Part shown: positions 7,289-13,125 of the stretch, in pieces
Layout of the letters: each line of letters starts with the position of its first letter
Position numbering within the stretch: the stretch's first letter is position 1
NCBI GenBank assembly: GCA_022565655.1
Contig: JAIUMG010000055.1
Location: forward strand, 1 to 13,125
DNA: 13,125 nucleotides
DNA from: Alkalimonas sp.
GTDB lineage: Bacteria; Pseudomonadota; Gammaproteobacteria; Enterobacterales; Alteromonadaceae
Direction of reading: 5' to 3'
The notes under the pieces: generated by a model
Databases searched by the model: none
What the model saw: the letters and a program-made list of their open reading frames with translations, nothing else
What the model was told of the DNA's origin: nothing
Program-made: the position numbers and the translations under genes

Positions 7289-8005
7289 TTATTCAGACGT
7301 ACTGGTGCTCCAGTACGCCTGAGTGATAAAGGGTTTACTCAGCAATTTGTTGCTGATCCGATCCAGTTCATCACCATCAATGGACATGGCTGCCAGCATA
7401 GCCTCCACTTCGACATCATCATTGCCAAAGGGAGTGATTTCCAGATCGCGTGCAGGCAATTTAGCCGCTTCCAAGACCAGTTCGACCACATCCATGGCAT
7501 GTTTTTGCTGTTGCTTATCGGCAATCACATGCAGGATATAGGTGACTTCGGTGGACTCTACATCAATAGGCTGACGGTTGATCTGATTGACAATCGGCCG
7601 CAATAGCGTATTGGCCGCCAGAATAAACAGAGTGCCGAGCACGGCCTGAGGCAATAAGCTGGCTCCGGCACTGGCGCCGATGGCTGCAGAGGCCCACAAG
7701 GTAGCAGCCGTGTTGATGCCACGTATATTGCCTTGTTCACGCATAATGACGCCAGCGCCAAGAAAGCCAACACCAGAGACCACATAGGCAATGACATGGG
7801 CAGCGCTTTGGGCGCCATTCAGATTAAAGGCAATATCCACAAAGATAGCCGCACCTACAGCCACCAGCGCATTGGTCCGTAGCCCAGCGGTTCGTTGCCG
7901 GTATTGGCGTTCTAAACCGATGAGAGAGCCAAGTATAAAGGCTGTAATCAGGCTTATCAGGCTGTCTAAAAGTGGGATGAGCTGAATGTTTTGTACTGCA
8001 AGCAT
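7289..8005 (-). CDS. MgtC/SapB-family membrane protein
   Basis: This is an inner-membrane protein of the MgtC family, associated with growth in low magnesium and, in pathogens, with modulation of the F1Fo ATP synthase. The conserved N-terminal membrane domain has GSLIGLERQYRQRTAGLRTN (about residues 26-45) and GVGFLGAGVIMREQ (about 78-91), both hallmark segments, in about five hydrophobic helices up to residue 140. The rest (about 150-238) is a soluble ACT-like C-terminal domain (VTYILHVIADKQQQ onward), as in longer family members. Translation starts at the ATG at 8005 with an excellent Shine-Dalgarno AGGAGA 5 nt upstream. It lies 143 nt downstream of mgtE on the same strand, which fits a shared magnesium role. 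The leader between them can form several hairpins. Family is certain; exact function is not. Confidence 0.93.
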   Translation of the reverse strand: MLAVQNIQLIPLLDSLISLITAFILGSLIGLERQYRQRTAGLRTNALVAVGAAIFVDIAFNLNGAQSAAHVIAYVVSGVGFLGAGVIMREQGNIRGINTAATLWASAAIGASAGASLLPQAVLGTLFILAANTLLRPIVNQINRQPIDVESTEVTYILHVIADKQQQKHAMDVVELVLEAAKLPARDLEITPFGNDDVEVEAMLAAMSIDGDELDRISNKLLSKPFITQAYWSTSTSE

Positions 8006-8148
8006 GTTGTTCTCCTAGGTGCTGAGCCATCCGCGGCTGAGTGCGTTTCGATAGCTCTTATGTAAAGTGCTATCGGAGAACCACTGCTCAGCCGGGGTTG
8101 GGAGCCGACCGAGCAGTGTACAAACACAGTGTTACCGTTTCAGGACAG
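8006..8148 (-). promoter_or_regulatory. Structured leader between mgtE and the MgtC-family gene
   Basis: On the minus strand this spacer can fold three hairpins in order. The first has an 8-bp stem CACTGCTC/GAGCAGTG (8111-8118 with 8082-8089). The second has a 7-bp stem CGATAGC/GCTATCG (8069-8075 with 8049-8055) and a 13-nt loop. The third has a seven-position stem with one mismatch (8035-8041 with 8022-8028), ending 5 nt before the Shine-Dalgarno AGGAGA. None has a U-tract, so none is an ordinary terminator. I do not recognise an M-box or another known riboswitch. A regulatory RNA role is inference. Confidence 0.4.
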
Positions 8149-9501
8149 TTAACCAACTGGAATGTCGAGGATCCAGGTCGCCATGGCAAAGTAAATGATC
8201 ACGCCACACGCATCAGCAATCGAGGTGATGAGCGGAGCACTGGCCGTTGCCGGGTCGAGCTTCATGCGGCTGAGCAAGAACGGCAGTGACATACCAATCA
8301 CGCTACCAACCACTACGACAATCTGCATGGTCAAAGCAACCACTAAAGCGATTTCAGGGCCACCACGCCAGAGACCCAGGCTGGAAACTGCCAGCGCCAT
8401 AGTGAGACCAAGTAAACCAGCAACCACAAATTCTTTGCCCAGCATTTTGGCCCAGTCTTTCATCATGACTTCACCAGTCGCCATGGCTCGTACCATCAGG
8501 GTGGCCGACTGTGAACCAGCATTACCGCCACTGTCTACCAGCAAGGGCAGGAAGAACACCAGGGCGATATACGCTTCGATGGTGTCTTCAAAATAGGCAA
8601 TACCTGCGCCTGAAAAGATGTTGCCGAACACCAGCAGCACCAGCCAGAATACCCGCTTACGGTACAGTAAGTTGATGGACGCATCCTTGATGTTGCCGAC
8701 GATTTCACTAACTGCACCGACTTTACGGAAGTCAGTGGTTGCTTCTTCTGCGGCTACATCCATCGCATCATCGTAGGTCACGATGCCGACCAGTTTATCA
8801 CCGCCATTGGTCACCGGCAGTGCAATCAGGTCGTACTTGGCGATCATCTGCGAAGCGACTTCCCGCGGCGCATCCGCTTTGACATAGACTGGATCTTTGG
8901 TCATAAAATCCGCGATAATGGCGTTTTCATCGGCCATGATCAGGTCTTTTAACGAAACCGTGCCCACCAACCGGCGCTCGGAATCCACCACATAGGCTTG
9001 ATAAATGGTTTCAGAGTCTGGTGCGGCTTTACGCAGTTGCGCGATACCTTCTTTGGCACTGCGTTTGGCATCCAGCAAGGCGTAATCCGATGTCATAACA
9101 GAGCCAACTTTATCTTCCTCATAAGCGGCCAGCTTGCGAATATCTTCCCGCTCAGCCTTGGCAAGAACCGGTAACAGACGGCCTTGTTGATCTTCCGATA
9201 ACAGGTTAAATAAATCGGCCCGCTCATCCGACGCCATGTGCAGAAATAGCTCACCTAAAGCTTTTGGCTCCAGGCTGGGCACAATGTCAGCTTCCAGTTC
9301 TTTTGGCAGATAACCAAACAACAGCGCACGCTCAGCAACGGGTGTCAGACTCAGTAGCTGTGCAATTTGCTCGACGGTAAAGCTGCTCAGTACAGCGCCG
9401 ATATCGGCCGGGTGGCAACGGTTGACCAGCTGCGCCATATCTTCTTTGTCTTTGCTGAGCAACACAGTGCGTAGGTTAAAAATCAGATCTTGTGCATTCA
9501 T
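8149..9501 (-). CDS. mgtE: Magnesium transporter MgtE
   Basis: This is the MgtE-type Mg2+ channel/transporter of the inner membrane. Domain order is complete: N-terminal alpha-helical superhelix (about residues 1-130, with acidic patches that sense Mg2+), CBS1 (about 137-190), CBS2 (about 200-250), a plug/connecting helix, then five transmembrane helices (about 284-446). The pore signature PLLVDSGGNAGSQ is at residues 319-331. The key pore aspartate in the last helix is present at D430 (SIADACG). Length of 450 aa is typical. The ATG at 9501 has Shine-Dalgarno GGGAGAG upstream. The gene starts 15 nt after the stop of the upstream outer-membrane protein gene, so the two are probably one operon. 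The family normally closes when internal Mg2+ is high; nothing in the sequence suggests a departure from this. Confidence 0.97.
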   Translation of the reverse strand: MNAQDLIFNLRTVLLSKDKEDMAQLVNRCHPADIGAVLSSFTVEQIAQLLSLTPVAERALLFGYLPKELEADIVPSLEPKALGELFLHMASDERADLFNLLSEDQQGRLLPVLAKAEREDIRKLAAYEEDKVGSVMTSDYALLDAKRSAKEGIAQLRKAAPDSETIYQAYVVDSERRLVGTVSLKDLIMADENAIIADFMTKDPVYVKADAPREVASQMIAKYDLIALPVTNGGDKLVGIVTYDDAMDVAAEEATTDFRKVGAVSEIVGNIKDASINLLYRKRVFWLVLLVFGNIFSGAGIAYFEDTIEAYIALVFFLPLLVDSGGNAGSQSATLMVRAMATGEVMMKDWAKMLGKEFVVAGLLGLTMALAVSSLGLWRGGPEIALVVALTMQIVVVVGSVIGMSLPFLLSRMKLDPATASAPLITSIADACGVIIYFAMATWILDIPVG

Positions 9502-9516
9502 GGTATCTCTCCCTGC

Positions 9517-10230
9517 TTAAAAGGCGCTGAAGTAAAAAACGAAGCCAGTACTGACCCAGTGCTCATTTGCGCTGTCGCGCAGCCGGTTGCCATAGCTGAT
9601 ATCCAGTTGCAACCGCTCTGCTTTTGGTTCAAACCGATAACCAAGCTGGTAAAACGGCCGACCAGCTTCTTCGCGGAACACTTCGACAAAAGCCCAATGA
9701 TTGCTGAAGACTTCACGCTCTACAGCCATGCCAGCCGTCCATTCATTGCGGCTATCGCGGTTGCTGGCATAGCCCAGGTTGCTGTGCAACAACCAGGCAT
9801 CGTCGGCAAAGCTATGGGTCACGGCCATGTTCAGGTGCTGATCACCGCGAAAGCTACCTTGCTCAAAGCCATGACTAAAGCCAATGGTCGCGCCCCAGCT
9901 ATTGGTTTCCAATGTTCTTAGTTCGGTTTTTGCAGCCAGTTCGTACAGATCGGGTTCGCCGGTGGTTTGTTGGCCATAACCGACTGCCCATTCAACGCCT
10001 GCCAGCTGGCAAGCCGGGGCTAACCAGAACTCATTAGGCCCGCGGTTGCGCTGCCACCAGCTTTCCAGCTGGCAGTCGTCGACTAAGGTGGCATCATCGG
10101 TGATCAAGGGACGGCCGGCAAAAGCCAGGCTGCTAACCCCTAGTAAAACAAGGGCTAGTGTCATCCGGGACAACGATTTGGTTGGGGCTACGGTTGCATC
10201 ACGCAAAGCTACATGGTTTTTAATGAACAT
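9517..10230 (-). CDS. Predicted outer-membrane beta-barrel protein upstream of mgtE
   Basis: No named family is recognised. The protein has a signal peptide (MTLALVLLGVSSLAFA, cleavage before GRPLITDDA). A mature domain of alternating hydrophobic and polar strands follows, for example WAVGYGQQ, WGATIGFSHGF, WTAGMAVERE and FYQLGYRFE. The last residue is phenylalanine in FYFSAF, the classic outer-membrane assembly signal. The GRPLxTDDA..CQLESW opening occurs in exported proteins of unknown function. I place the start at the ATG at 10230 (237 aa), behind AAGG and GAGG; the frame stays open to 10380 but that extension is unconvincing. An internal ATG just before the hydrophobic core is another possible start. 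C102-C123 region cysteines (extended numbering) may pair. Close spacing to mgtE suggests a joint operon, so a role in divalent-cation passage is conceivable but unproven. Confidence 0.65.
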   Translation of the reverse strand: MFIKNHVALRDATVAPTKSLSRMTLALVLLGVSSLAFAGRPLITDDATLVDDCQLESWWQRNRGPNEFWLAPACQLAGVEWAVGYGQQTTGEPDLYELAAKTELRTLETNSWGATIGFSHGFEQGSFRGDQHLNMAVTHSFADDAWLLHSNLGYASNRDSRNEWTAGMAVEREVFSNHWAFVEVFREEAGRPFYQLGYRFEPKAERLQLDISYGNRLRDSANEHWVSTGFVFYFSAF

Positions 10231-10775
10231 GTGCCTTATCCTCTTCGGTTGAAGCGGTTGCCAGCATGAGAAAACAGCATGTATGAGACAGCCTGTGCTA
10301 AACAGATACACAGAAATGCTCAGTCTTATGGCCAAGCGAGCATGCACCAGGGCCGAAAACGGCTGGTTATAGCAAAGCAAGCCCTATGCTTTAAAAGCAC
10401 AGACTGATGATATCGAACAGAGATGAAGGTGGTGTTACAAAGATAACAACGGACATCACTATTCTGCGCTTAGCAGAACAGTGCAAAAGACTAGGCTGCG
10501 AAGCGGTAAATCATTTCTTGTGTAGACTGGCTATTTACAGACCAACGCATACTACCAGGTTGTTCGCCCACGATGGGTCTCCGCAGTGGTTAAAGTTGCT
10601 GCGCATTATACGGATTAAATTATGATCGCAAGCGCTGCTGGTTACTTTTTTAGGCAATTATTTACTTATCTGCTTCTTTTTCGGTAAGAAAACCCATTAC
10701 AGGGCTCGTTTTTCATGGCTTTTCGGCTGAAAATTCGCTACTTTTTAAAGATGTTGTTTTAGTAGTGGATTGGGC
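10231..10775. other. Divergent intergenic region between OMP/mgtE and diguanylate cyclase genes
   Basis: This 545-nt stretch holds no convincing gene. The 72-codon plus-strand frame at 10407-10625 has no ribosome site and no family features. On the minus strand, TATAAC (10366-10371) is a possible -10 for the outer-membrane/mgtE operon. The inverted repeat AAAGCA...TGCTTT (10374-10379 and 10387-10392, 7-nt spacer) sits across the matching -35 spacer region and might be an operator. A small hairpin with CCG/CGG stem and AAAA loop lies at 10347-10366. The right part (10640-10765) is AT-rich and should hold the promoter of the cyclase gene, but no clear hexamers were picked. Confidence 0.5.
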
Positions 10776-12428
10776 ATGGCCACATCGCCGCAAGATATTC
10801 AGGTTCAGTTAGAACAATTACGCCAGGATTATCAAACCAGTTTGCAGCAGCAGTGGCCCGATTTGATGGCAGAGCTGCGCCAGTTAATGCAGCCTAGCCT
10901 TGAGGATTGGCAAGCCACTGCGCTTTCGCTAAAACAGCATTTTCATACTCTAGCAGGCTCCGCCGGTACCTTTGGCATGCATCAGCTTGGCCAGCAGGCA
11001 AAAGCTCTGGAGCTTGAGCTAACCTCCTGGTTAGAGGCCAAGCAACGACCTGAAACCGAGCAGTGCCAGCACTTGCTTGAAATGATGGAAGAAATATCCC
11101 TGCAGACCAGCACATCAACGCCTGAAGCAACCACCAGTTTTCAGCAGCAATTCAAGGATGAACAAGAGCAAAAAGCGCTGATTTATATGCTGGAGGACGA
11201 TGAGCAAACCGGCGAGCAACTGCGCTTAACGCTGGCTACCTTTGGCCATGAAGTGCGCTGGTATAAAGCGTGCTCCGAATTGCAACAGGCATTTGAGCAA
11301 AAAATGCCAGATATTTTTGTGCTGGATTTGGCGTGCCCTATCAAACATCAGCATGGATGTGGCCTGATCAAAGAGTATGAGCTTGATAGTGCTTCGGCCA
11401 GAACAGCGCTCTTTGTCATTGGTGAAAAAGATGGTTTCGACGATTACCTGGCCGCAGTGCGAATGGGGGCTAAAGGGTATTTTGTGAAGCCCATCAATGC
11501 TGGTGCTTTAGAAGCGCGTGTGCAACGAATGTTGCTGCAGCGTCTGCAAGCACCGTTTCGAGTGTTGATAGTCGATGATGATGTCATGCTGGCGCAGCAT
11601 TATAAACTGGTGATTGAGCAAGCCGGTTTAGTGGCGGAGGTTTTGACCGAACCTGGCCAGGTTTTCAAAGGCCTGAAATCATTCCAACCTGATGTCATTT
11701 TGTTGGATGTGAATATGCCGGATTGCAGTGGCCCTGAGTTAGCTCAGTTGATCCGCTTTCAGGATGAATGGCTTGGAGTGCCTATTATCTACTTATCTTC
11801 TGAAACGGATAGCCAGCGGCAACTGGATGCTCTGGTCAAAGCCGGCGATGATTTTCTTTCCAAACCCATTACCGATCAAGCATTGGCTGTCACGGTGTTT
11901 GCCCGAGCACAACGAGCTCGCCAGCTGGCTGAAATGATGACGCGGGATAGCCTGACTGGCTTATTGCAACACGCCAATATTAAAGACCGTCTTAGTGATG
12001 AAATTGCCAAAGCCAGCCGGAGTAGGGAGCCACTTGTTGTGGTGATGCTGGATATTGATCATTTCAAACGAGTGAATGATGAGCACGGCCACTTAATGGG
12101 CGATCAGGTGATTACCAGTTTGGCGAATTTATTAAAGCAGCAACTGCGTAAGTCTGATCTGGTTGGCCGTTATGGTGGCGAAGAGTTTTTGCTTGGCTTG
12201 CCGGATTGCCCGCCAGAGAAGGCGCACAAGATTGTCGATGCCATTCGACAGAAGTTTAAACAGCTGCCTTTTACTGGCGATAAGAGCAGCTTTAATTGCA
12301 CATTCAGTGCTGGTATTGCTTTGGTGAATAGCAAACTTTCAACCGATGAAAATATAGATCGTGCTGATCAGGCGATGTATCAGGCGAAAGAGCAAGGGCG
12401 AAACCGAGTTGTACTGGCTGACAACTAA
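10776..12428 (+). CDS. Hpt-REC-REC-GGDEF diguanylate cyclase response regulator
   Basis: This is a soluble cytoplasmic enzyme expected to make cyclic di-GMP from two GTP under phosphorelay control. Numbered from the ATG at 10776 (550 aa), the domains are as follows. An Hpt-like helical domain (about 5-110) has the histidine motif HTLAGSAGTFG (H57). REC1 (about 135-255) has acidic pair residues, phospho-acceptor D184 (VLDLACP) and K238. REC2 (about 262-378) has LIVDDD, phospho-acceptor D311 (ILLDVNMPD), S341 and K363. The GGDEF domain (about 390-548) has DSLTGL, the metal-binding DIDHFKRVND, active site GGEEF (467-471) and an inhibitory I-site RKSD (458-461), five residues before it. All catalytic residues look intact, so activity and product inhibition are expected. 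A TTG start at 10770 would add two residues. No partner histidine kinase lies nearby. It is PleD-like but with a fused Hpt module. Confidence 0.95.
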   Translation: MATSPQDIQVQLEQLRQDYQTSLQQQWPDLMAELRQLMQPSLEDWQATALSLKQHFHTLAGSAGTFGMHQLGQQAKALELELTSWLEAKQRPETEQCQHLLEMMEEISLQTSTSTPEATTSFQQQFKDEQEQKALIYMLEDDEQTGEQLRLTLATFGHEVRWYKACSELQQAFEQKMPDIFVLDLACPIKHQHGCGLIKEYELDSASARTALFVIGEKDGFDDYLAAVRMGAKGYFVKPINAGALEARVQRMLLQRLQAPFRVLIVDDDVMLAQHYKLVIEQAGLVAEVLTEPGQVFKGLKSFQPDVILLDVNMPDCSGPELAQLIRFQDEWLGVPIIYLSSETDSQRQLDALVKAGDDFLSKPITDQALAVTVFARAQRARQLAEMMTRDSLTGLLQHANIKDRLSDEIAKASRSREPLVVVMLDIDHFKRVNDEHGHLMGDQVITSLANLLKQQLRKSDLVGRYGGEEFLLGLPDCPPEKAHKIVDAIRQKFKQLPFTGDKSSFNCTFSAGIALVNSKLSTDENIDRADQAMYQAKEQGRNRVVLADN

Positions 12429-12434
12429 ATACCG

Positions 12435-13125
12435 CTAACACGGATGCTCTGAGCGCAGCTCCACCTCGGGCAAGGGAGGAGCCTGCTGAAAAAAGCGTCG
12501 GGCGGCCCATAGCCACATCTCAAGCATTTGATAGGGTTTACGGGTTTGCTCTAATGGTATTTTTTGCATGGTATCTTCTTGTTGGCATGCCAGAGTAAAT
12601 TCAAACGCATAGTTGCCTTGCATGCCCATCCGTAAGTCAGCCATGGTCAATAATGCTTCTCGTTCAAAATAGCCTGTAAAGCCATGGCTAAAGCGTGTTA
12701 AACGTTCTGCATCGGCAAAATGGCGTAATTGTTCGGCCTGTGGTGGAAACGAATGCTGTCGAAAGGTCACCTCTTTTGAGCCATCGCTTAGAGCATAAAA
12801 ACCTTCCTGATAGCCATGTTCATCCACGATGACGATGCGCCAGACCAGCGTGTTAAGTGCTGTGGGCTGCACCAATAAGCGGTAGGATGATGGTGCAAGA
12901 TCGGTGAGTTGCTCTTTGACTTGATACGTCACCCATTGCTGCGCCAATAAACTCCAGACTAAATAGCCGGATGATAACCAGAGTCCGAGCTGATTGGCTC
13001 TTAGCCCTTGTGCCGGCCTCTTCCAGGCGTAGACTAAACCAAATAACAGTGGCAGAGTGTATAAGGGATCTATCACAAAGATGCTCTCAAGTGCAAAGGG
13101 GTAATCACTGAACGGCAGCAGTAGC
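12435..13125 (-). CDS. YdjM-family membrane metal-dependent hydrolase (5' part outside window)
   Basis: The open frame runs through the window edge, so only the C-terminal part is present. An in-frame GTG at 13076 is not the real start, because the codons before it read LPFSDYPFALESIFVIDPLYTLP, shown here in pieces: LPFSDYPFALES then IFVIDPLYTLP. That IDPLYTLPLLFG block is characteristic of the YdjM (DUF457) inner-membrane family, annotated as metal-dependent hydrolases; E. coli YdjM is LexA-controlled. Two hydrophobic segments follow (PLLFGLVYAW and LWLSSGYLVWSLLA), then a soluble C-terminal domain of about 160 residues ending in SEHPC. The metal-binding histidines expected near the N-terminus lie outside the window. 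The stop is 6 nt from the stop of the convergent cyclase gene, with no terminator hairpin between them. Family confidence is moderate to good. Confidence 0.78.
   Translation of the reverse strand, partial: LLLPFSDYPFALESIFVIDPLYTLPLLFGLVYAWKRPAQGLRANQLGLWLSSGYLVWSLLAQQWVTYQVKEQLTDLAPSSYRLLVQPTALNTLVWRIVIVDEHGYQEGFYALSDGSKEVTFRQHSFPPQAEQLRHFADAERLTRFSHGFTGYFEREALLTMADLRMGMQGNYAFEFTLACQQEDTMQKIPLEQTRKPYQMLEMWLWAARRFFQQAPPLPEVELRSEHPC

Noticed and set aside
7257..7290. AAACCGGTTT palindrome and A6/T6 hairpin after the MgtC-family gene as a terminator
   Set aside because: The second stem is pure A-T and the GC palindrome lacks a loop and a following T-tract on the minus strand, so the termination call is not supported.
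8006..8148. M-box magnesium riboswitch
   Set aside because: The hairpins do not show the conserved M-box loops that I would recognise, so only a structured leader is claimed.
10407..10625. 72-codon open frame in the divergent intergenic region
   Set aside because: No Shine-Dalgarno, no recognisable domain, and irregular composition (mixed Cys, Arg, Thr) unlike a conserved small protein.
13074..13076. GTG start for the YdjM-family gene
   Set aside because: The frame continues open to the window edge and the upstream codons encode conserved family sequence.

Overview
The window reads as chromosomal DNA from a Gram-negative gammaproteobacterium, probably a marine or aquatic Alteromonadales-like lineage. 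The evidence is periplasmic and outer-membrane export signals, a Zur-type palindrome of the gammaproteobacterial form, a zinc-independent DksA paralogue, a ZrgA/DUF2796 zinc locus and a diguanylate cyclase response regulator. No rRNA, tRNA, insertion sequence, phage gene or CRISPR array was seen. Genus cannot be fixed from the sequence alone.

Layout. (1) Positions 3-941 hold the tail of an exported M28 zinc peptidase, convergent with an Fe-S cluster photolyase/cryptochrome (947-2473, minus). (2) The photolyase is head-to-head with dksA2 (2588-3031), and a perfect GTTATA-T-TATAAC palindrome lies between them. dksA2 is followed by zrgA (3125-3841), a His-rich periplasmic zinc protein, and a bidirectional hairpin terminator. 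(3) A DUF3299 periplasmic protein (minus, 3913-4452) is divergent from an overlapping ABC ATPase/FtsX-fold permease pair (4518-6463). (4) A periplasmic solute-binding-like protein (minus, 6447-7202) overlaps the permease gene tail to tail. (5) A minus-strand cluster follows: outer-membrane beta-barrel candidate, mgtE and an MgtC-family gene (10230 down to 7289), with a hairpin-rich 143-nt leader before the MgtC gene. (6) After a 545-nt divergent intergenic region comes an Hpt-REC-REC-GGDEF diguanylate cyclase (10776-12428), convergent with a YdjM-family membrane protein cut by the window edge.

How the genes fit together. Positions 2565-6463 look like a zinc-starvation block. A Zur box precedes a DksA whose zinc finger has become CxxT...CxxA, so it needs no zinc, and next come a zinc-binding periplasmic protein, a DUF3299 partner and a MacB/LolD-like transporter. 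The same combination is known in Vibrio as the Zur-regulated zrg zinc-acquisition locus. The most interesting points are the photolyase sharing the Zur control region, the use of a mechanotransmission-type (FtsX) ABC transporter for a zinc system, and a separate magnesium cluster with its own candidate outer-membrane partner and structured leader.
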